A stretch of 14,992 nucleotides of DNA. Source: Kordiimonadaceae bacterium (GTDB lineage: Bacteria; Pseudomonadota; Alphaproteobacteria; Sphingomonadales; Kordiimonadaceae). Each line of letters starts with the position of its first letter. Position 1 is the first letter of the stretch. Below, one piece after another: positions 7,769 through 14,992 of this stretch. Below the pieces are notes generated by a model that was given only the letters and a program-made list of their open reading frames with translations, searched no databases and was not told where the DNA came from. Both the position numbers and the translations under genes were made by a program. The DNA is taken from assembly GCA_014238195.1 (NCBI GenBank), contig JABABO010000037.1, positions 1-14,992 of the forward strand. Reading direction: 5' to 3'.

Positions 7769-8871
7769 TAGAATTCCACCACACTGCGAATGCTCTCGCC
7801 TGAATGCATCAGATCAAACGCCTTATTGATGTCATTAAGCGGCATCTTGTGAGTGATCAGATCATCGATGTTGATCTTACCGTCCATATACCAATCAACA
7901 ACCTTCGGCACATCTGTGCGACCCCGTGCCCCACCAAACGCAGTTCCGCGCCATACGCGCCCAGTAACAAGCTGGAACGGTCGGGTAGAGATTTCCTGAC
8001 CAGCGCCTGCAACACCAATGATGACACTTTCACCCCATCCCTTGTGACAGCACTCAAGCGCTTGACGCATGGTATTGACGTTGCCAATACATTCAAAGCT
8101 ATAGTCTGCACCGCCATTTGTAATATCCATGATGGCTTCCATCACATCCACGTCCTTCGGGTTGACAAAGTCAGTCATGCCAAACTTGCGACCCATGGCT
8201 TCACGCTCGTTATTAATATCGACACCAATAATCTTGTTGGCACCAACCATACGCGCACCCTGAAGTACATTCAGACCAATACCACCAAGACCAAACACAA
8301 CAACGTTTGAGCCCGGCTCAACTTTGGCATCAAATGCCACGGCACCAACCCCTGTTGTTACACCGCAACCGATATAGCAAATCTTGTCAAACGGCGCGTC
8401 CTTACGCACTTTAGCCAACGCAATTTCTGGCAACACAGTGTGGTTCGCGAAGGTCGAGCAGCCCATATAATGCAGGACCTGTTTACCATCGATTGAGAAA
8501 CGGCTGGTACCATCAGGCATTAAACCCTGACCCTGTGTTTCACGGATGGATTGGCACAGGTTTGTTTTGGGGTGCAGACAATAATCACACTCACGGCACT
8601 CGGGTGTATAAAGTGGGATCACATGGTCGCCTGGCTTCAAGCTTTTAACACCATCCCCCACTTCAACCACAACGCCCGCGCCTTCATGCCCCAAAATGGC
8701 AGGAAATGCGCCTTCTGGGTCATCACCAGAAAGCGTAAAGGCATCGGTGTGACAGACACCTGTAGCCTTAATTTCAACCAATACCTCACCGGCCTTTGGC
8801 CCTTCAAGGTCAACATCCTCAATTGAAAGCGGTTTTCCCGCTCCCCAAGCAACTGCTGCACGTGTCTTCAT
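7768..8871 (-). CDS. frmA: S-(hydroxymethyl)glutathione dehydrogenase / class III alcohol dehydrogenase
   Basis: This zinc-dependent NAD(P) dehydrogenase oxidises S-hydroxymethylglutathione, formed spontaneously from formaldehyde and glutathione, to S-formylglutathione; family members can also reduce S-nitrosoglutathione. Counting from the ATG at 8871 (367 residues), catalytic zinc ligands are Cys40 (GVCHTD), His62 (GHEG) and Cys169 (IGCGVTTG). The structural zinc lobe is C92, C95, C98, C106 (CRECDYCLHPKTNLC). The Rossmann motif GLGGIG is at 194-199, with Asp218 at the end of the second strand favouring NAD. An in-frame ATG three codons earlier (8880) abuts the AAAGGA Shine-Dalgarno with no spacing, whereas the ATG at 8871 is eight bases from it, so the later start is preferred. 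The gene is cotranscribed with the hydrolase that follows and has its own 218-bp upstream region. Synonyms are adhC and flhA. Confidence 0.97.
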   Translation of the reverse strand: MKTRAAVAWGAGKPLSIEDVDLEGPKAGEVLVEIKATGVCHTDAFTLSGDDPEGAFPAILGHEGAGVVVEVGDGVKSLKPGDHVIPLYTPECRECDYCLHPKTNLCQSIRETQGQGLMPDGTSRFSIDGKQVLHYMGCSTFANHTVLPEIALAKVRKDAPFDKICYIGCGVTTGVGAVAFDAKVEPGSNVVVFGLGGIGLNVLQGARMVGANKIIGVDINNEREAMGRKFGMTDFVNPKDVDVMEAIMDITNGGADYSFECIGNVNTMRQALECCHKGWGESVIIGVAGAGQEISTRPFQLVTGRVWRGTAFGGARGRTDVPKVVDWYMDGKINIDDLITHKMPLNDINKAFDLMHSGESIRSVVEF

Positions 8872-8929
8872 CAAATACATCCTTTATTTTGTCTAACTCT
8901 AAACGAACCATATGCACATATAGCGAGAC

Positions 8930-8957
8930 CAATAAATAATGATTTCATTATTTATTG
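8930..8957. repeat. Perfect 13-bp inverted repeat upstream of the formaldehyde dehydrogenase gene
   Basis: The arms CAATAAATAATGA and TCATTATTTATTG are exact reverse complements separated by TT. The repeat ends 49 bp before the lower ATG of the dehydrogenase gene at 8880. It is pure AT apart from two G/C pairs per arm and has no adjacent T-run outside the stem, so it does not look like a terminator. A dimeric regulator site (operator) is the most plausible reading, but no regulator gene is in the window. The repeat is seen directly; its role is inferred. Confidence 0.55.
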
Positions 8958-8988
8958 ATAAGTCGAACCGACACAAATACTTATAGCC

Positions 8989-9017
8989 AATTGTGGTGAT
9001 CAATATTCACCGCAATT
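8989..9017. repeat. Imperfect 11-bp inverted repeat in the fdhD-frmA intergenic region
   Basis: AATTGTGGTGA and TCACCGCAATT are reverse complements apart from one position, separated by seven bases. This is the spacing of a typical helix-turn-helix regulator site. Nearby, TATACAGC occurs twice in the same orientation (9021-9028 and 9052-9059), 31 bp apart, close to three helical turns. The 8881-9098 gap contains no credible ORF on either strand. I could not pick a convincing promoter in it, although TATA-like hexamers occur several times. Confidence 0.4.
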
Positions 9018-9098
9018 TGCTATACAGCCACTGCGACGTCATAACTTACGTTATACAGCTACACCTATCATCAGTCATCTTTCCTAGGGGCTACAACA

Positions 9099-9917
9099 TT
9101 AACCACCAACTTCGACAACACCGTCGCACGACTGGACCATTAACGTGATGTTCGCTTCCCGTGCTTTATCAATTGCAAACCCAGTTGGGCCAGATAATGT
9201 AACGATCAACCCAATCCCAAACTGTGCAACTTTCGCCACTAATTCATAGGAACAGCGACTTGATAACAACACAAATCCATTCTCAAAATCCACATCCTTC
9301 AGCGCACACTGCCCGAGAAGTTTATCAAGCGCATTATGGCGCCCGACATCTTCCTTTACTGCCACTATGTTTCCACGGTCATCAACCCACGCAGCCCCAT
9401 GCACGCTTTTTGTGGTTCGATTTAACGTTTGATGATCCCTGAGTTTCTGTATCGCAGATAAGATATCCACAGCCGAAAATACGTTTTTTTCCCGTGTAAT
9501 TTTGGGCAATGTTTGAGCAAGCTCATCGATGTTATCTAACCCACATATACCACAACCCGTTATGCCAATGCGCCCAAATCGCATCGCAACAACATCCAGT
9601 TTTTGCATGCATGTGTCTGCGATCTTCATTCTTAGCTCAATTCCAGCACGCACATGTATAACTTCAATGGCCTTGATATCGCCCACCGCCTTCACAATCC
9701 TCTCGGTGAGCGAGAATCCTACCGCGAACTCAACAAGGTCATCAGGGGTCGCTAACATCGTAGCATAAGTATGTTGACCAAACACAAAAGCGACGGGAAT
9801 TTCCTCTGGCACAAACCAGCAGTTTTTATCCAAAGCCGCCTGAATATTTTTTATCGGTACTTCGCGCTCGGATGCGGTTCGCTCTCCGATAATCTTTATA
9901 AGCGGTAATTGGTCCAT
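9099..9917 (-). CDS. fdhD: Formate dehydrogenase accessory sulfurtransferase FdhD (FdsC)
   Basis: The 272-residue product is of normal size. FdhD proteins pass sulfur from a cysteine desulfurase to the bis-MGD molybdenum cofactor, and bind that cofactor, before insertion into formate dehydrogenase; without them the enzyme is inactive. Visible signatures are the CxxC pair Cys122/Cys125 in GITGCGICGLD, SVHGAAW (171-177), EDVGRHNALDKLLG (189-202) and the SSRCSYELVAKV segment (219-230). The ATG at 9917 lies 18 bases after the fdsA stop, with GGAGGG ten bases upstream. In related fds operons the gene in this position is called fdsC. No further fds gene follows: the stop at 9099 is followed by a 218-bp repeat-rich gap and then the formaldehyde genes. 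Confidence 0.95.
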   Translation of the reverse strand: MDQLPLIKIIGERTASEREVPIKNIQAALDKNCWFVPEEIPVAFVFGQHTYATMLATPDDLVEFAVGFSLTERIVKAVGDIKAIEVIHVRAGIELRMKIADTCMQKLDVVAMRFGRIGITGCGICGLDNIDELAQTLPKITREKNVFSAVDILSAIQKLRDHQTLNRTTKSVHGAAWVDDRGNIVAVKEDVGRHNALDKLLGQCALKDVDFENGFVLLSSRCSYELVAKVAQFGIGLIVTLSGPTGFAIDKAREANITLMVQSCDGVVEVGG

Positions 9918-9935
9918 GCGGATTTTACCCTCCCC

Positions 9936-12776
9936 TCATGAAGACCCAATTTTCCTGTAGCCAAGTAACTCATCGCTGTACTCTTGTTGCCATTCTGAGC
10001 GATGATTAGCGGGTGCAATCTCGACGGCAGTCACCTTATATTCGGGACAATTTGTTGCCCAATCTGATAGCTCGGTCGTCACCACATTAACGCCCGTATC
10101 TGGGTGGTGGAAGGTGGTGTAAACGACGCCTGGCGCCATTCTGTCAGAAATTTGCGCCTTCAGCGTCGTCTCACCTTTACGACTGCGAACAGAGACCCAA
10201 TGCCCATCAGTAATACCCCTCAGTTCTGCATCAGATGGATGAATTTCAAGGACATCCTCCGCCCACCATTGAACATTGTCCGTGCGACGGGTCTGCGCCC
10301 CTACATTATATTGGCTAAGGATACGGCCTGTCGTAAGGATAAGCGGGAACTTGCGATTGGTTTTCTCATCTGTTGGCACATATTCGGTCGTCACAAACAG
10401 TCCTTTAGCGCGGACAAAGCCGCCAATATGCATGATCGGTGTGCCATCGGGCGCGTCATCGTTACACGGCCATTGCACGCTGCCTTTTTCATCAAGTGCC
10501 TTAAAGGAAACATTCTTGAAGCTGGGCGTAAGGGCTGCAATCTCATCCATGATATCTGATGCACTTTCAAAGCCCATTTCATGCCCCATGGCACGCGCTA
10601 GGTCCTGTGCGACTTCCCATTCTTCTTTACCCGTCTGTGATTTCATCACAGGACGGACACGGTTGATGCGGCGCTCGGCATTAATAAAGGTACCATCCTT
10701 TTCAAGGAACGAGGTTCCTGGCAGGAATACATGGGCAAAGCGCGCCGTTTCATTTAAGAACAAGTCCTGCACAATCAGAATATCAAGCGCTTTCAATGAT
10801 GCTTCCACATGCTGGGTATCAGGGTCAGACTGCGCGACATCCTCGCCCTGAATAAACATGCCACGATAATTACCAGCGCAGGCTTCGTCAAACATGTTGG
10901 GAATACGATAGCCTGGAACGCCGTCAAGGGGAACGCCCCAAGCTTTTTCGAACTCGCTGCGAACATCATCGTCATCAACAGCGCGGTATCCTGAAAACTC
11001 ATGCGGGAAAGAGCCCATATCGCACGCGCCTTGAACATTATTTTGACCACGCAGCGGATTTACCCCCACGCCGTTACGGCCAATATTCCCAGTTGCCATG
11101 GCAAGGTTCGCCATTCCCATAACCATTGTTGATCCTTGGCTATGTTCAGTCACACCAAGCCCATAATAGATCGCCCCATTACCACCAATTGCGTATAGCT
11201 TTGCGGCTGCGCAGATATCATCCGCTGGCACGCCAGTGATCTTTGCTACATTTTCAGGTGCGTTTTCTGCCCCAGATACAAAGGAACGCCATTCATTAAA
11301 GGACATTGTATCACAGCGATCTTTCACAAATTCCTCATCCACCAAGCCTTCGGTAACAACAACATGCGCAAACGCATTAATGAGCGCCACGTTGGTGCCC
11401 GGCAAGAGCTGGAGATGATGTTTCGATTTTATGTGCGGCGATCGTACGAGATCAATTGTGCGCGGATCACACACAATCAGTTTTGCACCTTCACGCAATC
11501 GACGCTTCATTTGCGAGGCAAATACCGGGTGCGCATCTGTCGGGTTCGCACCAATCACAATGATGACATCGGCCTTCATAACAGAATCGAAATCCTGCGT
11601 TCCTGCAGACGTGCCATAGGTTTTCATAAGACCATATCCAGTTGGTGAATGGCAAACCCGCGCACATGTATCAACATTGTTATTACCAAATCCAGCGCGG
11701 ATCAGTTTCTGAACCGCCCAAACATCTTCAGACGTACAACGCGATGATGTGATACCGCCAATAGACTTCACACCGTATTGAGCTTGCGTCGCCTTAAGGC
11801 GACTGGCCGCATACGCGGTAGCTTCATCCCAGCTTACTTCGCGCCATGGATCGGTGATATTTTCTCGGATCATCGGTTTTGTGATGCGCTCCTTATGCGT
11901 TGCATAACCCCAAGCAAAACGACCCTTCACACAAGAATGACCATGGTTCGCCTTACCGTCTTTGTGGGGTATCATGCGAATGACCTGATCACCTTTTAGC
12001 TCTGCCTTGAAAGAACAGCCAACACCGCAATAGGCGCATGTTGTCAGCACCGTACGGTCTGGTACACCGTGATCAATGACCGACGTTTCTTGCAAAGTTG
12101 CGGTTGGGCATGCCTGCACACAGGCCCCGCATGAAACACAATCAGACGAGAAAAAATCCTGCCCCATACCCGCAGCCACACGCGAATTGAAACCCCGTCC
12201 CTCGATCGTAAGCGCTAAGGTTCCCTGCACCTCGTCGCAGGCCCGCACACAGCGCGAACAGACGATACATTTGGAAGGATCATAGCTGAAGTAAGGGTTA
12301 CTATCATCAACAGGTAAAGCCTGTTCAGCGTCAAAATGATTATCACCAGCGTTATAACGGACTTCACGCAGGCCAACGGACCCTGCCATATCCTGCAATT
12401 CACAGTCGCCGTTATCAGAACACGTCAGGCAATCAAGCGGATGATCAGAGATATAAAGCTCCATCACGCCTTTACGGATTTTAGCAAGCCTTTCATTCTG
12501 CGTCGTGACAACCATCCCGTCTTCAACGATTGATGTGCATGAAGCGGGGGTCCCGCGCCTGCCTTCGATCTCTACAAGACACAAGCGGCAGGAGCCAAAA
12601 GCATTCAGGCTATCTGTCGCGCAGAGTTTAGGGATGCTGAGGCCAGCTTCAGAAGCTGCCCGCATAACCGACGTTCCCGCAGGCACATTGACCTTATGTC
12701 CATCAATCTCAAGCGAGACCTGTTTTTCTGCTACACTTTCAGGGGTACCAAAATCTTTTTCGATTAAAAGTGACAT
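9936..12776 (-). CDS. fdsA: NAD-dependent formate dehydrogenase, catalytic molybdenum alpha subunit FdsA
   Basis: This 946-residue subunit oxidises formate to CO2 at a bis-MGD molybdenum centre and passes electrons through its iron-sulfur clusters to FdsB. Cluster ligands read in order: [2Fe-2S] C52, C63, C66, C80; a His-ligated [4Fe-4S] H112, C116, C119, C125; two ferredoxin-type [4Fe-4S] clusters, C170/173/176 with C180 and C213/216/219 with C223; and the cofactor-proximal [4Fe-4S] C247, C250, C254, C282. The molybdenum ligand is Cys375, followed by catalytic His376, in CARVCHSPTG; it is a cysteine form, not selenocysteine. The C-terminal molybdopterin-binding domain is complete (GRILSQYNVGAQTRR to the end). 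No twin-arginine signal is present, consistent with a cytoplasmic enzyme. The ATG lies one base after the fdsB stop, with GAAGGG upstream. The full Mo active site rules out the related NuoG. Confidence 0.97.
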   Translation of the reverse strand: MSLLIEKDFGTPESVAEKQVSLEIDGHKVNVPAGTSVMRAASEAGLSIPKLCATDSLNAFGSCRLCLVEIEGRRGTPASCTSIVEDGMVVTTQNERLAKIRKGVMELYISDHPLDCLTCSDNGDCELQDMAGSVGLREVRYNAGDNHFDAEQALPVDDSNPYFSYDPSKCIVCSRCVRACDEVQGTLALTIEGRGFNSRVAAGMGQDFFSSDCVSCGACVQACPTATLQETSVIDHGVPDRTVLTTCAYCGVGCSFKAELKGDQVIRMIPHKDGKANHGHSCVKGRFAWGYATHKERITKPMIRENITDPWREVSWDEATAYAASRLKATQAQYGVKSIGGITSSRCTSEDVWAVQKLIRAGFGNNNVDTCARVCHSPTGYGLMKTYGTSAGTQDFDSVMKADVIIVIGANPTDAHPVFASQMKRRLREGAKLIVCDPRTIDLVRSPHIKSKHHLQLLPGTNVALINAFAHVVVTEGLVDEEFVKDRCDTMSFNEWRSFVSGAENAPENVAKITGVPADDICAAAKLYAIGGNGAIYYGLGVTEHSQGSTMVMGMANLAMATGNIGRNGVGVNPLRGQNNVQGACDMGSFPHEFSGYRAVDDDDVRSEFEKAWGVPLDGVPGYRIPNMFDEACAGNYRGMFIQGEDVAQSDPDTQHVEASLKALDILIVQDLFLNETARFAHVFLPGTSFLEKDGTFINAERRINRVRPVMKSQTGKEEWEVAQDLARAMGHEMGFESASDIMDEIAALTPSFKNVSFKALDEKGSVQWPCNDDAPDGTPIMHIGGFVRAKGLFVTTEYVPTDEKTNRKFPLILTTGRILSQYNVGAQTRRTDNVQWWAEDVLEIHPSDAELRGITDGHWVSVRSRKGETTLKAQISDRMAPGVVYTTFHHPDTGVNVVTTELSDWATNCPEYKVTAVEIAPANHRSEWQQEYSDELLGYRKIGSS

Positions 12777-12777
12777 A

Positions 12778-14355
12778 TCACATCCCTTCTTTTACAGTTT
12801 CTGGTGTTGGCGCTGTTTTTTGTAACCCAAAATCTTCTGGATAATGCTTCAGTGCACTTATGACAGGCATTGGCGTTAACCCACCCATCGCACATAGGGA
12901 CGCTGTCGTCATCAAGTCACACAGATCTTCCAGAACAGCTAGGTTTTCATCTGATCGTTCGCCTGCTATCAGCCTATCAATCGTTTCTTTGCCGCGTGTC
13001 GCACCAATTCGGCACGGCGTACATTTGCCGCAGGATTCAATCTCGCAAAATTCCATAGCAAAGCGGGCTTGATGTGCCATATCGACATTTTCATTGAAGA
13101 CCACAACCCCACCATGCCCGAGCATTGCATCAATCGCCGCTAATTCCTCATACCCCATATCGACATCAAATTGATGCGCGGGGATATAGGCGCCAAGGGG
13201 TCCGCCAACCTGCACTGTTTTTACGGTCTTATCACTAAGGGTGCCACCGCCAAAATCGTTAACCAGTGTCTCAAGCGTAACACCAAACGCTTTTTCGACC
13301 AAACCGCCACGCGCCACATCACCGGCTAACTGGAATGCCTGCGTACCCCGGCTTCTGCCAACGCCGTAATTCTGGTAATAGTCGGCGCCTTCCCTGATGA
13401 TTGTAGGCACACTCGCCAGTGTCAGCACATTGTTAACAATCGTTGGTTTGCCAAAAAGACCATTAATCGCGGGAATAGGGGGCTTGGCGCGTACTTGTCC
13501 GCGTTTACCCTCAAGGCTATCCAGCATGGACGATTCTTCGCCGCAAATATAGGCACCCGCGCCTCGCCTTACATGAAGGGTGAAATTTGTACCTGACCCT
13601 GCAATATCTTGGCCGAGAAGTCCCGCTTCTTCCCACACCTTAATCGCAGCTTTCATGGTGGCAATAGCGTGGGGATACTCTGACCGGATATAGATATAAC
13701 CTGTGTCAGCACCAACCGCATATCCCGCGATCACCATGCCTTCAATAAGAGTGAATGGATCGCCCTCCATCAGCATTCGGTCTGCAAAGGTGCCGCTATC
13801 GCCTTCATCTGCGTTGCAGCAGATATATTTCTGCGGCACGTCTTGCTTTAGGACGGTTTCCCATTTGATACCAGTTGGAAAGCCAGCGCCGCCACGCCCA
13901 CGAAGACCAGATTTCTTGACCGTGTCAATCACAGCATCGGGTGACATGCCAAGCGCTTTTTTTAGGCCAACAACGCCGCCATGCGCTTCATAGTCGGCGA
14001 TGTTTAAGGGGTCAATAATACCGCAGCGCGCAAAAGTAAGGCGTTCTTGATGTGCAAAGTATGAAATATCTTCCGTTAGCCCATGAGCAAGTGGATGATC
14101 ACCGCCAGCAAGGAAGTCACTGTCAAACAGGTTGGCAACATCTGCCTCAGCCACGGGGCCGTATGCTATACGCCCCCCTGGCGTCTCCACTTCAACAAGT
14201 GGCTCAAGCCAGAGCATCCCGCGCGAGCCATTGCGTACAAGCTCAATATCAAGATTGCGATCATGTGCTTCGGTCATTATTGTTGCTGCAACAGCCTCAG
14301 CCCCAACAGACAAAGCAGCCGCATCACACGGCACATAAACGCGCACTGCTGTCAT
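12778..14355 (-). CDS. fdsB: NAD-dependent formate dehydrogenase, FMN/NADH-binding beta subunit FdsB
   Basis: This 525-residue homologue of complex I NuoF takes electrons from FdsA and reduces NAD+. The N-terminal ~110 residues form an extra thioredoxin-like extension that lacks the cluster cysteines of NuoE; this extension is typical of FdsB and hydrogenase diaphorase subunits and longer than NuoF. FMN and NADH binding are marked by GRGGAGFPTG (153-162), NADEGDSGTF (181-190) and GAYICGEESSMLDSLEG (267-283). A [4Fe-4S] cluster is held by C442, C445, C448 (ESCGKCTPCRIG) and C488. The ATG overlaps the fdsG stop (ATGA, 14355-14352), so the subunits are translationally coupled. The FdsA partner, rather than NuoG and other nuo genes, identifies it as formate dehydrogenase. 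Confidence 0.96.
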   Translation of the reverse strand: MTAVRVYVPCDAAALSVGAEAVAATIMTEAHDRNLDIELVRNGSRGMLWLEPLVEVETPGGRIAYGPVAEADVANLFDSDFLAGGDHPLAHGLTEDISYFAHQERLTFARCGIIDPLNIADYEAHGGVVGLKKALGMSPDAVIDTVKKSGLRGRGGAGFPTGIKWETVLKQDVPQKYICCNADEGDSGTFADRMLMEGDPFTLIEGMVIAGYAVGADTGYIYIRSEYPHAIATMKAAIKVWEEAGLLGQDIAGSGTNFTLHVRRGAGAYICGEESSMLDSLEGKRGQVRAKPPIPAINGLFGKPTIVNNVLTLASVPTIIREGADYYQNYGVGRSRGTQAFQLAGDVARGGLVEKAFGVTLETLVNDFGGGTLSDKTVKTVQVGGPLGAYIPAHQFDVDMGYEELAAIDAMLGHGGVVVFNENVDMAHQARFAMEFCEIESCGKCTPCRIGATRGKETIDRLIAGERSDENLAVLEDLCDLMTTASLCAMGGLTPMPVISALKHYPEDFGLQKTAPTPETVKEGM

Positions 14356-14840
14356 ATGTCTCTCCTGTCAGCTTTCGCTGTACTAGCGTTTACCGCACCT
14401 GTTTTCATTAAGGCTTTGAGGGCTAAAATATCCAAAGTACCCACATCAACACGGCCATGAAGGTCATTATCAATCATTACAGCAGGACCGAGTGCACAAT
14501 TGCCAAGGCAATACACCACTTCAACCTCACTGTCGGTATAATGGCCTGCAGCACACTGCTCTTTCGCGTACGCGATCAAGGACCGACAACCAACAGCTTG
14601 GCAGGCTTCTGCACCGCACACTTTAAACACAGTTTGTTTGGGCGCGGCACGCTTGAAGTCATGGTAAAAAGAAACAACGCCGTATACTTCAGCGCGGGAA
14701 AGGTTCAAAATAGAGGCAACTTCCGTTAGGGTATCGTCACTCAAATAATCATACGCGCTTTGCAAATCATGCAGCACTTCCAACAATGCAGAGGGTGTAT
14801 TATCATATAAGTTGCAGATATCTTCAATTAACTCAGTCAT
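14352..14840 (-). CDS. fdsG: NAD-dependent formate dehydrogenase, [2Fe-2S] gamma subunit FdsG
   Basis: This is the small NuoE-like subunit, 162 residues from the ATG at 14840. It has an N-terminal helical region with LSRAEVYGVVSFYHDF, the family hallmark, and a thioredoxin-fold [2Fe-2S] domain with Cys75 and Cys80 (CGAEAC) and Cys111 and Cys115 (YCLGNCALGP). Its cluster lies near the FMN of FdsB in the assembled dehydrogenase. The frame can be extended nine codons to a TTG at 14867, but I see no ribosome binding site there. The ATG at 14840 has a GGA seven bases upstream and gives a family-like N-terminus; the exact start is uncertain. It is the first gene of the fdsGBA-fdhD operon, ending in the ATGA overlap with fdsB. 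Confidence 0.93.
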   Translation of the reverse strand: MTELIEDICNLYDNTPSALLEVLHDLQSAYDYLSDDTLTEVASILNLSRAEVYGVVSFYHDFKRAAPKQTVFKVCGAEACQAVGCRSLIAYAKEQCAAGHYTDSEVEVVYCLGNCALGPAVMIDNDLHGRVDVGTLDILALKALMKTGAVNASTAKADRRDI

Positions 14841-14867
14841 TTGTTTGTCCAAAAACTCACTATCCAA

Positions 14868-14992
14868 ATCGTCAGAAGTATGTCACAGCCAACTTATAGT
14901 ATACTCATGTTTTTTAAAACCAAAATATGTGCTGAATCATAGTCCATTTAGAAAAATCCGTTTATATGCAATAAATAAATCATTTGTATACA
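14868..14992 (-). promoter_or_regulatory. AT-rich leader and probable promoter region of the fds operon
   Basis: This gene-free stretch at the right edge precedes fdsG. On the minus strand it contains two good -10-like hexamers, TATGAT (14941-14936) and TATACT (14903-14898), but no convincing -35 at the right spacing, so I do not choose between them. TTATTTATTG (14978-14969) is identical to part of the inverted-repeat arm in front of frmA. The region is cut by the window end, so upstream elements may be missing. Confidence 0.3.

Noticed and set aside
7804..8310. Plus-strand ORF of 168 codons opposite frmA
   Set aside because: It is a shadow of the well-identified dehydrogenase, with no recognisable domain. 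The same applies to the other plus-strand ORFs opposite cobQ, btuC, fdsA, fdsB and fdsG.
8930..8957. Palindrome as an intrinsic terminator for fdhD
   Set aside because: It is nearly all AT, lacks a GC-rich stem and a trailing T-run, and lies about 140 bases after the fdhD stop but close to the frmA start.
10104..10851. Overlapping plus-strand ORFs of 151 and 191 codons opposite fdsA
   Set aside because: They lie antisense to conserved FdsA coding sequence, are rich in Ser/Arg/Cys as expected of antisense frames, and match no family I know.
12778..14867. fdsG/fdsB as nuoE/nuoF of respiratory complex I
   Set aside because: The next gene has a full molybdenum formate dehydrogenase active site (Cys375-His376) and fdhD follows; no other nuo genes are present, and FdsB has the N-terminal extension absent in NuoF.
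1..14992. CRISPR arrays, insertion sequences, integrase or toxin-antitoxin genes, tRNA or rRNA
   Set aside because: No tandem spaced repeats, transposase motifs, terminal repeats or RNA gene signatures were seen. Nearly all the DNA is accounted for by two metabolic operons and their leaders.

Overview
All recognisable genes lie on the minus strand, so the window reads right to left. It holds two metabolic blocks: oxidation of formaldehyde and formate, and uptake and salvage of vitamin B12. Gene content and style suggest an alphaproteobacterium, probably free-living or marine: an FdsGBA-type soluble NAD-dependent molybdenum formate dehydrogenase, a glutathione-dependent formaldehyde pathway, CobQ/CobO-type (aerobic nomenclature) cobalamin genes, and moderate GC. 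I cannot place it to a genus.

Right block (14992 to 6911). A short AT-rich leader precedes fdsG-fdsB-fdsA-fdhD, a tightly spaced operon for the NAD-dependent formate dehydrogenase and its sulfurtransferase maturation factor. After a 218-bp gap rich in inverted and direct repeats come S-(hydroxymethyl)glutathione dehydrogenase and S-formylglutathione hydrolase, joined by a 1-base TAATG overlap. Together these genes encode a route from S-hydroxymethylglutathione to S-formylglutathione to formate to CO2, yielding two NADH per formaldehyde. The usual small delta subunit FdsD, a formaldehyde-activating Gfa and a dedicated regulator are not seen.

Middle (6910 to 6420). This gene-free stretch carries a probable sigma70-type promoter and a complete cobalamin (AdoCbl-class) riboswitch with a closing P1 stem, the GCCACTG element and the B12 box. 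Its expression platform contains hairpins, one of which overlaps the likely ribosome binding site of the next gene.

Left block (6419 to 1). This is a compact operon whose genes overlap or abut: TonB-dependent outer-membrane receptor (BtuB-like), periplasmic binding protein (BtuF-like), FecCD permease (BtuC), ATPase (BtuD), cobyric acid synthase (CobQ, TTG start), and the start of the corrinoid adenosyltransferase CobO, which runs off the left edge. The riboswitch should repress the whole operon when adenosylcobalamin is plentiful. The operon combines corrinoid import with adenosylation and side-chain amidation.

I found no mobile element, CRISPR array, tRNA or rRNA, and no evidence of a wholly new system. 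The points most worth checking are regulatory: the palindromes upstream of the formaldehyde genes and the fine structure of the riboswitch expression platform. The absent fdsD is also worth checking.
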